64,000 nt of DNA from Arthrobacter mangrovi (GCF_026011795.1 NZ_BRVS01000009.1:56884-120883); one strand, 5' to 3'; counted from the first letter of the stretch, positions 44,404 through 52,900 are shown. Translations and numbers: made by a program. The notes: generated from the letters alone by a model not told the origin.

Positions 44404-44772
44404 CTACGCCGCCCTGGGCACCGGCGGGAGGCCGGCGGCGGCGAGGACCGAGCGCATGGCTCCGGTGAGCAGCTCGCCGGCGGGACCGGGGCCGGGCACC
44501 AAGCCGGCGCGGAGCTCGGCCTCCAGGCCGCGGCAGTGGTGTTCGATCCGCAGGGCGCCGGCCATGTGCGAGGAGACCTTCAGGCTTAGGACGGCGTCCA
44601 TCGAGTCCTCGGCGTTGCCGCGGCGGAGGGTGTCCAGCACGCGGCAGACCCGGGCCGGCAGCAGCTCCAGGTAGCTGCGGAGGAAGGTCCGCATCGCGAG
44701 CTCCTCGAGGGAGTCGTCCGCGAGGCTGAGGGGACGGTCGGAATCCAGGTCGGGAATGTCGGTGTCAGCCAT
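44404..44772 (-). CDS. Hpt-like domain protein without the canonical phospho-acceptor His
   Basis: A 122-residue helical protein that fits an Hpt four-helix bundle: F-L-R-S-Y-L-E-L-L-P-A-R-V near 30-42, then D-A-V-L-S-L-K-V-S-S-H-M-A-G-A-L near 59-74. In active Hpt domains the pattern is H-x-L-K-G-S-S; here it reads L-S-L-K-V-S-S, so the acceptor His is absent (His occurs at 69, 78 and 79 instead). It may be a pseudo-Hpt that binds a receiver or kinase without carrying phosphate. The ATG overlaps the end of the sipW-like gene by eight bases. Confidence 0.6.
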   Translation of the reverse strand: MADTDIPDLDSDRPLSLADDSLEELAMRTFLRSYLELLPARVCRVLDTLRRGNAEDSMDAVLSLKVSSHMAGALRIEHHCRGLEAELRAGLVPGPGPAGELLTGAMRSVLAAAGLPPVPRAA

Positions 44773-45460
44773 GGTACGCCGGTTCCGTGTCGGTATGTAT
44801 GGTGGCTGTGCTGTTGGTGTGGACGGGGGCTGTGATGTCGGCCGACCCGGCTGAGGCGGCTTCGGCCGAACCGTCGCTGGGCTTGCGCCAGATGCTGACG
44901 AGCATGCCGGCGACTAGCAGCGCCGGCGCCCCGTACATCAGGACGTTGCGCACCAGGGGTTCGCGCAGGGCACGTATGACGGTCCCGAGGTGCGGGATGG
45001 TGAAGGCGTGCCGGTAGACGGTGTCGCCCTGCAGCGTCGCAGTCCACGGGTCGGCGCCGTTGTTGGCGTCGCCCTTGGTGCGGACGGCCGTGGTGCCGTC
45101 GGCGTTGGTGGTCACCTCGATGATGCGGTGGGTTTCCACCCGCTGGTCCTCGACCGGGATGTGGTAGGTGATGATGTCGCCCTCCGCGACCGAACCGACC
45201 GGCACGGGCACGGAGACGACCACGTCACCCGGATTGATCAGCGGGGACATCGAGCCGGTCAGCATGGTTGAAGTCTGGTACCCCAGCACCCGCGGGCCGA
45301 TCGCCAGGAAGAGGAAGGCAGCGGCGGCAACGATAAGCACCGTGGATGTCAGCACTTGGGTAGCTATCCGACGGCGGCGGCCTCTCTTGCCATCCTCGCC
45401 GAAGGAGGTTGCTGCGGGCTGCGGCGAACCCGCCTGTCCATGCGCGGAAATCGTTGTCAT
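44765..45460 (-). CDS. SipW-type signal peptidase I
   Basis: A 231-residue membrane peptidase. A membrane segment near 38-56 is followed by the catalytic Ser70 in L-T-G-S-M-S-P, and His111 in V-E-T-H-R-I where bacterial LepB-type enzymes have Lys; then G-D-A-N-N-G-A-D-P-W, the box E equivalent. A second membrane segment lies near 175-195 and a Ser/Thr-rich tail follows. This is the ER-type/SipW class that processes TasA/camelysin-like fibre proteins, and a TasA-like gene lies directly upstream. AGGAAG precedes the ATG. Confidence 0.85.
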   Translation of the reverse strand: MTTISAHGQAGSPQPAATSFGEDGKRGRRRRIATQVLTSTVLIVAAAAFLFLAIGPRVLGYQTSTMLTGSMSPLINPGDVVVSVPVPVGSVAEGDIITYHIPVEDQRVETHRIIEVTTNADGTTAVRTKGDANNGADPWTATLQGDTVYRHAFTIPHLGTVIRALREPLVRNVLMYGAPALLVAGMLVSIWRKPSDGSAEAASAGSADITAPVHTNSTATIHTDTEPAYHG

Positions 45461-45501
45461 CTCAGTGCGCTTCCTCGTGATGCCGGATCTCGATGCTGAT
45501 C

Positions 45502-45533
45502 GGGCGGCGGCTCCCCCAACAGAGCCGCCGCCC
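45502..45533 (-). terminator. Intercistronic hairpin between tasA-like and sipW-like genes
   Basis: GGGCGGCGGCTC (45502-45513) pairs perfectly with 45522-45533 around eight bases. It lies between the TasA-like stop (45561) and the SipW-like start (45460). A partial terminator here would give more fibre protein than peptidase. Confidence 0.65.
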
Positions 45534-45560
45534 TTATGGATGGTGGTTCGGTAGGAGCGT

Positions 45561-46172
45561 TTACTTCAGGGATCCGGCCTTCTGCGTCGCGGTGAAGGCG
45601 AACGTCAAGTTGTTGCCCAGACCTTCGAAGGTGTCGTCAGCATCCTTAGGCAGGGAGAGCGTGAGCCGAAGGTTGTCGCTGTTGTTATGAGTCAGCGCCG
45701 CGAGCTGGCCCAGATCAACCCCCTTCCGCACAACCGCACCCGGTACCACCACGGAGGTGACCGTGCCTCCGTCCGCGCACGTGTAACCGCCGCTGTTGGT
45801 CCCGCTCCAAGAGGTGGAGCACCTGTCGATCGTCATCTGCAGCCCGTTTGCGGTTCCATCGACGAGGGCGTTCTGAGTTGAAGCGCTCGTGGTCAAATAT
45901 AGTCCGCCCAGGTCCGATGTGCCGTCGTTGGTGACGGTGGCTACGCGCTGCATCGAGTCGCCCGGCAACAGACCCGCGGCACCGACCTGCCAACCGCTCT
46001 GGGCACCGTTGGCCAGACTGATGTTGACCTTTCCTGTTCCGACGTCTGTGCTTGCGTTGGTGGAACCGGAGAATTCACCGAAGGTGCCGAGGCCGGCGAC
46101 GGCGGCGGCGGTCGCGACGAGTGCGGCGGAGGCGAGGAGCTTGCCGGAAGTGGTCTTCATGCTGATGCCCAT
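45561..46172 (-). CDS. TasA/camelysin-like fibre protein (SipW-dependent signal)
   Basis: A 203-residue secreted protein. The N-terminus (K-T-T-S-G-K-L-L-A-S-A-A-L...) is a SipW-type signal, with the G-T-F-G-E-F-S-G-S cleavage-region pattern near 30-38. The mature part is a beta-rich TasA/CalY jelly-roll: G-K-V-N-I-S-L near 48, L-P-G-D-S-M-Q-R-V-A-T-V-T-N-D-G near 68-83, and T-L-S-L-P-K near the end. TasA proteins form biofilm matrix fibres. AAAGGA precedes the ATG. The CTCAAG array lies upstream. Confidence 0.8.
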   Translation of the reverse strand: MGISMKTTSGKLLASAALVATAAAVAGLGTFGEFSGSTNASTDVGTGKVNISLANGAQSGWQVGAAGLLPGDSMQRVATVTNDGTSDLGGLYLTTSASTQNALVDGTANGLQMTIDRCSTSWSGTNSGGYTCADGGTVTSVVVPGAVVRKGVDLGQLAALTHNNSDNLRLTLSLPKDADDTFEGLGNNLTFAFTATQKAGSLK

Positions 46173-46252
46173 GTCATCTGTCCTTTGAACGGTGCTGCGG
46201 GTTTCGGTGGGCCGCTCTTCCGGCCTGATGACAACGACTATCCGGGGGCACC

Positions 46253-46363
46253 CTCAAGGATTCGGCCGCTTTTGATTCAAGCTTTCGGCAAGTTTTGCCC
46301 CTGTGTCTCAAGCCGGCTCAAGCAACTCAAGGCAGGCTCAAGAAGCCAGCCCGGAAGCTCAAG
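46253..46363. promoter_or_regulatory. Helically phased CTCAAG array upstream of the TasA-like gene
   Basis: CTCAAG starts at 46253, 46307, 46317, 46326, 46337 and 46358 (a variant TTCAAG at 46276). Spacings in the core are 10, 9, 11 and 21 bases, that is one or two DNA turns. It lies 81-191 bases upstream of the ATG at 46172. Such direct repeats are typical binding arrays for cooperative activators (for example SARP type). The protein that binds is not identified. Confidence 0.55.
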
Positions 46364-46784
46364 GCGCGGCCGGCTCTCCCCTCATCACGGCGGACGGTGC
46401 CATCATCTTTTCCCCCGTCGCTTGATGGAAGGGACTCTTCCCCGCCAACAGGCGGTTCAGCGGGCTCTTTTGCCCCTTCGCTCCCGCGGGCCAGACAAGC
46501 CAGAAGACGAGTTCCTCGGGCTGGATGCCGCGCCGGTGCGCCTCGCGGAGGAGAGACGGGAGGCCCGGGATGACCCGTCCGCCGTCGTCGAACTGGAACC
46601 CCGGGTAGCGCCGCTCCCCATTGACCCGGACCTCCAGGATACGGTCGGCCAACACGAGCCGGTGGAGGGCCTGCGGCGTGACCTGCAGGATGGCGGCCGC
46701 GTCGGCCGCCGCGAACAGCCCGTACGCACGGTTGATGGACCGCCAGCAGGCGGCGCTCGGCCGAGGCCAGACAAACGGGTCCAT
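46359..46784 (-). CDS. HTH-containing DNA-binding protein, MbcA/Xre-antitoxin-like
   Basis: A 141-residue protein. An A-A-A-I-L-Q-V-T-P-Q-A-L-H-R-L-V helix-turn-helix near 27-42 is followed by R-R-Y-P-G-F-Q-F-D-D-G-G-R-V-I-P-G-L near 58-75, a pattern seen in Xre/MbcA antitoxin-type DNA-binding proteins and other small actinobacterial regulators. No toxin gene is adjacent. ATG at 46784 follows GGAGG. It is upstream of the TasA-like gene in the same direction and could regulate that cluster. Confidence 0.6.
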   Translation of the reverse strand: MDPFVWPRPSAACWRSINRAYGLFAAADAAAILQVTPQALHRLVLADRILEVRVNGERRYPGFQFDDGGRVIPGLPSLLREAHRRGIQPEELVFWLVWPAGAKGQKSPLNRLLAGKSPFHQATGEKMMAPSAVMRGEPAAP

Positions 46785-46977
46785 GCTCGCCTCCGGACCC
46801 ACAGAACCGGATGGGAAACAACCCCCCAGCTTTAGGTTCCCGCCAGCGCGGCGGCGCCGCCAGAGCCGAACGCCCCGTAACGTGCCCGGCGCGCGCCAAC
46901 TTCCTGCCGGGGCGCTATTCTTGCCGTGGATTACCGTTCAACCTGCCGGCCTTCCCGTCATCCTGGAAAGGAGGCGC

Positions 46978-48699
46978 ATGCCCCAGCTGCGCGCCCAGCT
47001 GCCCTTCGCCAGGAACTTCCACAGCCTCGGCCTCCGCACCCGCGTGGTGCTGTGCCAGCTGCCGCTGGTCTCCTGCATGCTCGTGGTCACTTCGGTGTTC
47101 GCGCTGGCGGAACCGGCGATGTTCGCGAACCCGCTGTTCACGCTCTGCCTCCTGCTGCACGCGGTGCTGCTGGCGGCCTGCGCCGTGGTGCCTTGGGAAC
47201 GGCTGCCCGAGCGCAGTTTCCAGATCGTCCCGGTGCTGGACTTCGTCCTGATCGCGCTGCTGCTGCACGCTGTTGGCCGCACCTACTCAAATCTGATGCT
47301 GCTGCTGGTCTTCCCCGTCATCTGGCTCTCGGTCAGCAAGTTCAAGAGCCGGATCCTCGTCGCCTTCGCCGGGACGCTGGCTACCGCCTTGGTGCCGCTG
47401 CTGGCGCCAGGCGGCCTGGATGCCGGCCACCTGCTGCGCCTGGTCCTGCTGCCCTCGGTCATGCTGGCGATCTCGATCTCCGTGCACATCATCGCCAACA
47501 ACATGGACTTCCAGCGGGACCAGCTCGCGGTGAAGGAGGCCGAGGTCCGCCGTCTGCTGGCCGCCAGCCGCGAGCGCGAGCAGCTGCTGCACGCCGTGGT
47601 GGACAGCATCGACGTCGGCTTGGTCGCCTTGGACGCGGAGGGCCGGGTCACGCTCACCAACCGGCAGCAGGACGCGTTCGCCGTCCGCGCGGGCACCAGC
47701 AGGGATGCGGCGCCGGACCTGCAGCAGGGGCGGCAGAGGATTTACGACGGCGACGGCGTCACCTTCCTGGCGCCGGAGTCCCGTCCGGTGCGGCGGGCCG
47801 CGGAAAAGCAGGACGTCGCCGGGCAGCTGCTCTGGCTCGGCGAGGAGCCGCAGCGCATCGCGGTCTCCGCCACGGCCCGCAGCATCGAGGGCCAGGACGG
47901 CGACTGCCCGGGCGGCTCGGTGGTGCTGTTCAAGGACGTCACCAACCAGCTGGCGGAGCTGGCTGCCAAGGACGACTTCATGTCCGGCATCTCGCACGAG
48001 CTGCGCACCCCGCTGACCTCGATCCTGGCCTACCTTGAACTGGCCCTCGAGCACCCGGACCTGCCCGCCGAGGTCGCTGCCCACCTGGAGGTGGCGGACC
48101 GCAACGCCGAGCGGCTGCTCACCCTGATCTCCGACTTCCTCTCCGCCTCCGCCGGCACCCTGGAAATCCGCCCCGAACCCACCGACCTCGCGGACGTCGT
48201 GCGGGCCGCCGTGCAGTCCGCCGCGGCCACCGCGGCCGCCAAGGACATCGCGCTGGATAACCAAGTGGACCACGAGCTCGTCGCGGCCGCCGACCCGGCC
48301 CGGATGGGCCAAGTGCTGGACAACCTGCTCTCCAACGCCATCAAGTACTCCCCCGCCGGCAGCACCGTCAGCATCCGCGGCTGGCAGCACGCCGGTGCCT
48401 CCGTGCTCGAGGTCGCGGACACCGGCTACGGCATGGACGACGCGGACCGGCTGCGCGTCTTCGACCGCTTCTTCCGCTCCAGCTCGGCGCGCCGCTCCGG
48501 CATCCACGGCACCGGCCTCGGCCTGGTCGTCACCAAGGAAATCGTCGAGCGCCACGGCGGCACCATCGACGTCGCCAGCGCCCTCGGCGAAGGCACCACC
48601 TTCACCGTCACCCTGCCCGCGGCCGAAGGCCGGTCCTCCAGCGCAGCCACTAAGCCGGAAGCCGGCTCTGGCGGCCTGCGCAACAGGGCAGCTACTTGA
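46978..48699 (+). CDS. Orphan membrane sensor histidine kinase
   Basis: A 573-residue kinase. About six N-terminal membrane segments (residues 20-180) are followed by a PAS-like domain (about 200-300: L-L-H-A-V-V-D-S-I-D-V-G-L-V-A-L-D), then HisKA with the H-box G-I-S-H-E-L-R-T-P-L-T-S, and the HATPase with N-box L-S-N-A-I-K-Y-S, G1 V-A-D-T-G-Y-G-M and G2 G-T-G-L-G-L-V. All catalytic boxes are intact. No response regulator gene adjoins it. ATG at 46978 has an AAAGGAGG site. Its 3' end overlaps the convergent PepSY gene by eight bases. Part of a similar gene survives as a remnant at 59096-59230. Confidence 0.85.
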   Translation: MPQLRAQLPFARNFHSLGLRTRVVLCQLPLVSCMLVVTSVFALAEPAMFANPLFTLCLLLHAVLLAACAVVPWERLPERSFQIVPVLDFVLIALLLHAVGRTYSNLMLLLVFPVIWLSVSKFKSRILVAFAGTLATALVPLLAPGGLDAGHLLRLVLLPSVMLAISISVHIIANNMDFQRDQLAVKEAEVRRLLAASREREQLLHAVVDSIDVGLVALDAEGRVTLTNRQQDAFAVRAGTSRDAAPDLQQGRQRIYDGDGVTFLAPESRPVRRAAEKQDVAGQLLWLGEEPQRIAVSATARSIEGQDGDCPGGSVVLFKDVTNQLAELAAKDDFMSGISHELRTPLTSILAYLELALEHPDLPAEVAAHLEVADRNAERLLTLISDFLSASAGTLEIRPEPTDLADVVRAAVQSAAATAAAKDIALDNQVDHELVAAADPARMGQVLDNLLSNAIKYSPAGSTVSIRGWQHAGASVLEVADTGYGMDDADRLRVFDRFFRSSSARRSGIHGTGLGLVVTKEIVERHGGTIDVASALGEGTTFTVTLPAAEGRSSSAATKPEAGSGGLRNRAAT

Positions 48700-49309
48700 C
48701 GGTCTCTCCGCTAACGGCATCGATCAAGACATCCGTGCTCTGGCCGTCGGTGCTGGTGACCTCGATCTTCCACACGATCTTGCCGTTCTCCTTATCCAAT
48801 GAGGCCTCGCTAACCTGACCGCTGGCTTGTTGCTGCGCGGTAGCCATCGCCTCGGCCATCGTGATCTTGGCCTGCCCCAGCTGCGAGCGGTCCTCCGGAT
48901 CAGCCGCCCGGGAATGCTGCTCGAGCACTTTGCTGCCGTCGGGTGAGACCAGCACCCGGTAGTCGGTGTCGGCCCCGACCACGTCCACGCGCCAGGCCTG
49001 GGTCCCGTTCCGGAAGTCCAAAACCATGGCGTCGCCACCCTGGACCGCGGCCAGGGCGGTCAGGAGCGCGGCGCTTGCGTTGGGTTCTCCTTGGGCAGCC
49101 GGACTGCCGCCGGCTCCGCCTTGCCCGGGTGCCGAACCTCCGGGTGACATGCCCGGCGAGGTGCTGGGCATCGTGCTCGGAGCCATCTGGCTCTGTGTCG
49201 GCCCCGCTGTCGTTGGAGACCCCGGTTCCGACGAATCGCAGGCGGCCATCGACAAGGCCAAACCGGCTGCGGCGGCAACAGCGGATAGATTCCTACTTAA
49301 ATGCACCAT
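48692..49309 (-). CDS. PepSY-domain lipoprotein
   Basis: A 205-residue lipoprotein: signal peptide with lipobox S-M-A-A-C near residue 24, a Gly/Pro/Ser-rich linker to about 78, then two PepSY-like units (D-F-R-N-G-T-Q-A-W-R-V-D-V-V near 98 and the fuller I-T-M-A-E-A-M-A-T-A...K-I-V-W-K-I-E-V-T near 148-185). PepSY domains often inhibit or sense outside the membrane. It converges on the histidine kinase gene. Function unknown. Confidence 0.75.
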   Translation of the reverse strand: MVHLSRNLSAVAAAAGLALSMAACDSSEPGSPTTAGPTQSQMAPSTMPSTSPGMSPGGSAPGQGGAGGSPAAQGEPNASAALLTALAAVQGGDAMVLDFRNGTQAWRVDVVGADTDYRVLVSPDGSKVLEQHSRAADPEDRSQLGQAKITMAEAMATAQQQASGQVSEASLDKENGKIVWKIEVTSTDGQSTDVLIDAVSGETVK

Positions 49310-49401
49310 GCCTCATCGTCCCGCCGCTCCGCCAACGGCAACCAGAGCCTTCCGTACCAAATCAATCCCGAGGCTTTAGGTCATGCAAACGTGCCTTTTT
49401 G

Positions 49402-49428
49402 AATTACGTCAGCAGGCATACCGTAATT
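49402..49428. promoter_or_regulatory. Inverted repeat upstream of the DUF1540 gene
   Basis: AATTACG (49402-49408) and CGTAATT (49422-49428) are perfect seven-base arms with a 13-base spacer, 43 bases upstream of the ATG at 49471, between it and the divergent PepSY gene. A candidate operator. Confidence 0.35.
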
Positions 49429-49470
49429 AGAGGCGCCGCCGAAAGGGCGGCCGAAGACGGAGGAATCATC

Positions 49471-49761
49471 ATGACCGTGACCTCGCATGTAGGTGACTGC
49501 ACCGTAACGAACTGCTCCTTCAACGACCACAGCGAATGCAATGCCGCCGCGATCACCGTCGCCGGGGGCGAAGACCACGCGGCCTGCGCGACCTTCATCG
49601 ACACCGGCTCCCACGGCGGACTGCCCAAGGTCCTGGCGAGCATCGGCGCGTGCCAGCGCTTGGAATGCACCCACAATGACAACCTGATGTGCCAGGCACC
49701 GACGATCCATGTCGGGCCCGGCAGGGACAACGCGGACTGCCTCACCTACAGCCACAGGTAG
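49471..49761 (+). CDS. Cysteine-rich DUF1540 protein
   Basis: A 96-residue protein with two DUF1540-like units: D-C-T-V-T-N-C-S-F-N-D-H-S-E-C-N-A (9-25) ending with A-A-C-A-T-F near 39, and A-C-Q-R-L-E-C-T-H-N-D-N-L-M-C-Q-A near 61 ending with D-C-L-T-Y. Each unit has four regularly spaced cysteines, a likely metal site. The long upstream open frame is out-of-family sequence; ATG at 49471 follows GGAGG. Function of DUF1540 is unknown. Confidence 0.85.
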   Translation: MTVTSHVGDCTVTNCSFNDHSECNAAAITVAGGEDHAACATFIDTGSHGGLPKVLASIGACQRLECTHNDNLMCQAPTIHVGPGRDNADCLTYSHR

Positions 49762-49775
49762 GGCCGGTACCTGGC

Positions 49776-51920
49776 TCAGGCCGTCCGGTCCACCCGTGAC
49801 CGCCAGAGCAGGTAGATGAAGTAGGGCGCTCCCACTAAGGACGTCATGATGCCGGCCGGGATCTGGGCCGGCGCGATCACCGTGCGCCCGATGGTGTCTG
49901 CCAGCACCACCGTGCAGGCACCGAGCAGGGCGGCGACGGGCAGCACCCGGGAGTGCCGCGCGCCGACGAGGGACCGGGCGGCGTGCGGCGCCACCAGGCC
50001 GACGAACGCGATCACCCCCACCGAAGACACGGCCCCGGCGGTCAGCAGCACCGCCGTCGAAAGCAGCAGGACGCGGGATGGTCCCAACCCGATCCCGAGG
50101 ACGCGGGGCGAATCGTCGTCGACGGCGATCAGGTCGAGGTCGCGCCGCAGGCCGGCCAGCACCGGCACCGCCAGGAGCAGCGCCACCAGCGGCGGCAGCA
50201 CCGAGGCGAAGGTCCGGCCGTACGTGGAGCCGGAGAGCCAGGTCAGCGCTTTTGTCTGGTTGTAGGGGTCGGTGGTTACCAGCAGGACGGAGATGATCGC
50301 CAGCAGCCCCGCCGAGACGCCAATGCCGATCAGCACCAGCTTGTTCTGCTGCAGCCCGCTGCGGAACGCGAGTCCGAACACCAGCAGCGCGGTCAGCGCC
50401 GCACCGGCCAGCGCCGAACCGGTGACCAGCCAGGCACTTGCCATCGGAACGCTCGTGAGCACGATGATGGCCGCGAGGCCGCCGCCGCCGGACACGCCGA
50501 TGATGCCCGGCTCGGCCAGGGAATTCCGGGCCACGGCCTGGATCAGGGCACCGGCGATCGCCAGCGCCGCGCCGGCGAGCACCGCGGCCGCGACGCGCGG
50601 CATCCGGGTGCCCAGGACGGCGCTGACCCGGTTGCCCGACTGCCCGGTGAGCCAGTTGGCCAGGTCCCCGAGCAGCAGTTTGGCATCGCCCAGCAGCGCG
50701 CCAGCCACCAGCAGCCCGGCCAGCAGCACGATCAGGCCCAGCAGCACGCCCAGGTAGGTTCTGCGGGAGCGGAGCCGCGCCAGTGCATCGCCGGCGGCGC
50801 TCAGCCCCGCGTCGGACATCCGCAGCGCCAGGACCACCAGGAACACCGCGCCGAAGACCGTGGTGACGGCCCCGGTCGGCACTTCCACGCCGACCTCGGC
50901 CCCGAGCACCACGCGGACCACCACGTCGGCGCCGATCACCACCACCGCACCGGCCAGCCCGGACAGCGGCAGCAGCACCCGGTGGCGCCCCAGGCCGCGG
51001 ACGCGGGACGCCAGCAGCCGCACAATCGCCGGCGCGCACAGGCCGACAAAACCGATCGGTCCGGCGACGGTCACGGCGCAGGCGGAGAGCAGCACGGCCA
51101 GCACGACGGCGCCGGTGCGGGCCAGGCGCGGATCCGCGCCGGCCAGCCGGGACGCGTCATCGCCGAGCCGGAGCAGGTCCATCCGCCGGGCCATGAGCAG
51201 CAGCCCGGCGATAGCCAGCAGGATCACCGGCGCGAACTGCACCAGCTCGTCATTGCTGGTCTGCGCGATGCTGCCCTTGCCCCAGGCATACAGGCCCGTG
51301 GTTTCCTGGCTGAACAGCAGCAGCAGCCCGCTGGTGGCCGAGTGCAGGCCCAGGGCCAGCGCGGTGCCGGCCAGCACCAGGCGGATCGGACCGCCGTTGC
51401 CGTTGGCGCCGGCACCGGACAGGGCGAGGACCAGCAGGGCGGCGGCGAGCCCGCCGGCGAAGGCCAGGCCGCCGGACAGCAGCGCGGGCAGCGTGATCCC
51501 GAACGCCGCCACGGCGACAATCGCCAGGTGGGCCCCGGCGTCGACCGCCAAGGTATCCGGCGAGGCGAGGACGTTGCGGGTGGCGGACTGCAGCGCAGCG
51601 CCCGCCACGCCCAGCGCCACGCCCACCAGCACCCCGGCCAGCAGCCGCGGAATCCGGGACGCGGCCAGGACCGCGGCCTGCTGGTCCGAACCGCTGCCGG
51701 TGAGCAGGCCGAGAAGTTCGGCCGGACCCACAGCAGCGGTTCCCTGGGTGAGGTGGACGAGCGCGAAGAGGAGCAGGAGCACGAGCCCGCAGCCGGCAAC
51801 CAGCCCGGCACCGGACCGGCCCCGTGTCTCCGCGCCAGCCGGATCCGGCGCACCCGCAACCGAAGTACCGGCAACCGAACTACCGGCGGCCGGGGCGGGC
51901 CTCTTCGCAGTCTCGGTCAT
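49776..51920 (-). CDS. Fused iron-siderophore ABC permease (FhuB-like double FecCD)
   Basis: A 714-residue membrane protein made of two FecCD permease halves of about 330 residues. The coupling helices appear as V-G-P-I-G-F-V-G-L-C-A-P-A-I-V-R in the first half and V-G-V-I-A-F-V-G-L-V-A-P-H-A-A-R in the second. This matches FhuB, where one chain makes the whole channel. A Pro/Ala-rich 40-residue N-terminal tail precedes the first membrane segment. ATG at 51920 is close behind the binding-protein gene (11 bases). Confidence 0.9.
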   Translation of the reverse strand: MTETAKRPAPAAGSSVAGTSVAGAPDPAGAETRGRSGAGLVAGCGLVLLLLFALVHLTQGTAAVGPAELLGLLTGSGSDQQAAVLAASRIPRLLAGVLVGVALGVAGAALQSATRNVLASPDTLAVDAGAHLAIVAVAAFGITLPALLSGGLAFAGGLAAALLVLALSGAGANGNGGPIRLVLAGTALALGLHSATSGLLLLFSQETTGLYAWGKGSIAQTSNDELVQFAPVILLAIAGLLLMARRMDLLRLGDDASRLAGADPRLARTGAVVLAVLLSACAVTVAGPIGFVGLCAPAIVRLLASRVRGLGRHRVLLPLSGLAGAVVVIGADVVVRVVLGAEVGVEVPTGAVTTVFGAVFLVVLALRMSDAGLSAAGDALARLRSRRTYLGVLLGLIVLLAGLLVAGALLGDAKLLLGDLANWLTGQSGNRVSAVLGTRMPRVAAAVLAGAALAIAGALIQAVARNSLAEPGIIGVSGGGGLAAIIVLTSVPMASAWLVTGSALAGAALTALLVFGLAFRSGLQQNKLVLIGIGVSAGLLAIISVLLVTTDPYNQTKALTWLSGSTYGRTFASVLPPLVALLLAVPVLAGLRRDLDLIAVDDDSPRVLGIGLGPSRVLLLSTAVLLTAGAVSSVGVIAFVGLVAPHAARSLVGARHSRVLPVAALLGACTVVLADTIGRTVIAPAQIPAGIMTSLVGAPYFIYLLWRSRVDRTA

Positions 51921-51931
51921 CGTCGCGGGCG

Positions 51932-52900
51932 CTACTTCGTCAGGGTCGAGACGAGGGCGTTGACGTACTGGGTCATCGAGGCCGGTCCGCCGAACATCCA
52001 GATGCCGTCGTCGAGGCGGTGCACCTCGCCGGCTTCCACGAACGGCAGCGACTTCCACACCGCGTTGTCGGCCAGCTCTTCGGTGAAGTCCTTGTCGGCC
52101 TTGTTGGTGATGTAGACGAAGCTGTCCGCATCGAGCGTGGTCAGGCCCTCGACGTCGGTGGACGCCAGCCCGTAGGCGGCGTCGCCTTCCATCTCCCACG
52201 GGGAGACCAGGCCGAGTTCGGTGTTGATGTCGGTCATCAGCGATCCCTTGGCGAAGGGCCGGATCGAGACCTGGCCGTCCGCGACCCAGCCGTCGGCGAA
52301 CGCCACGCGGGAGCCGGCCAGGCCGGCCTTCTCGAGCGCCGCCTTGCCCTCGGCCACCGCGGCATCGTATTCGCCGATGGCCTCTGCGGCCTTCGACTCC
52401 GTGCCGGTCGCCTCCGCGATGAGGTTCAGGTTCTCCTTGGCCTGGTCGATCTGGCCGCTCGCATCGGCGGATTTAACGACGACGACGGGGGCCAGGTCTT
52501 CGAGCTGCGTGATCACGTTCTCGGCCAGGTCGGTGGTGGCGACGATCAGGTCCGCGTCCAGCGACGCGATGGTGTCGAAGCTGGGCTCCCCGCGGGTTCC
52601 GATATCGGTCACGTTGCCGTCGAGCGGTACGGAGGAAACCCACGCACCGTAGCCCTCGACGTCGGCCGCGCCCACGGGCGTGACGCCCAGGGTGACCAGG
52701 TTTTCAACCACGTTCCATTCGGTGCCCACCACGCGCTTGGCCGGGCCGTCGAGTTCCACCTCGACGCCGCGCGAGTCCGTGACGGTGAGGCCGGCGCCGC
52801 CGGCAGCAGCTGCCTGTTCGGCCGGCTCTTCGGTCGTGCCGCAGCCAGTGAGCAGCAGCGCCAGCGCGCCGACGGCGGCAAAGGCCTGGGTGATCTTCAT
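51932..52900 (-). CDS. Iron-siderophore ABC substrate-binding lipoprotein
   Basis: A 322-residue lipoprotein with lipobox L-L-T-G-C near residue 20 and a FecB/FhuD-type (TroA-like) fold: V-T-D-S-R-G-V-E-V-E-L near 40, K-R-V-V-G-T-E-W-N, a G-E-P-S-F-D-T-I-A-S-L-D-A-D-L-I-V-A motif near 105-122 and G-P-A-S-M-T-Q-Y near the end. It binds an iron-siderophore complex outside. Its start overlaps the ATPase stop as ATGA. Confidence 0.9.
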   Translation of the reverse strand: MKITQAFAAVGALALLLTGCGTTEEPAEQAAAAGGAGLTVTDSRGVEVELDGPAKRVVGTEWNVVENLVTLGVTPVGAADVEGYGAWVSSVPLDGNVTDIGTRGEPSFDTIASLDADLIVATTDLAENVITQLEDLAPVVVVKSADASGQIDQAKENLNLIAEATGTESKAAEAIGEYDAAVAEGKAALEKAGLAGSRVAFADGWVADGQVSIRPFAKGSLMTDINTELGLVSPWEMEGDAAYGLASTDVEGLTTLDADSFVYITNKADKDFTEELADNAVWKSLPFVEAGEVHRLDDGIWMFGGPASMTQYVNALVSTLTK

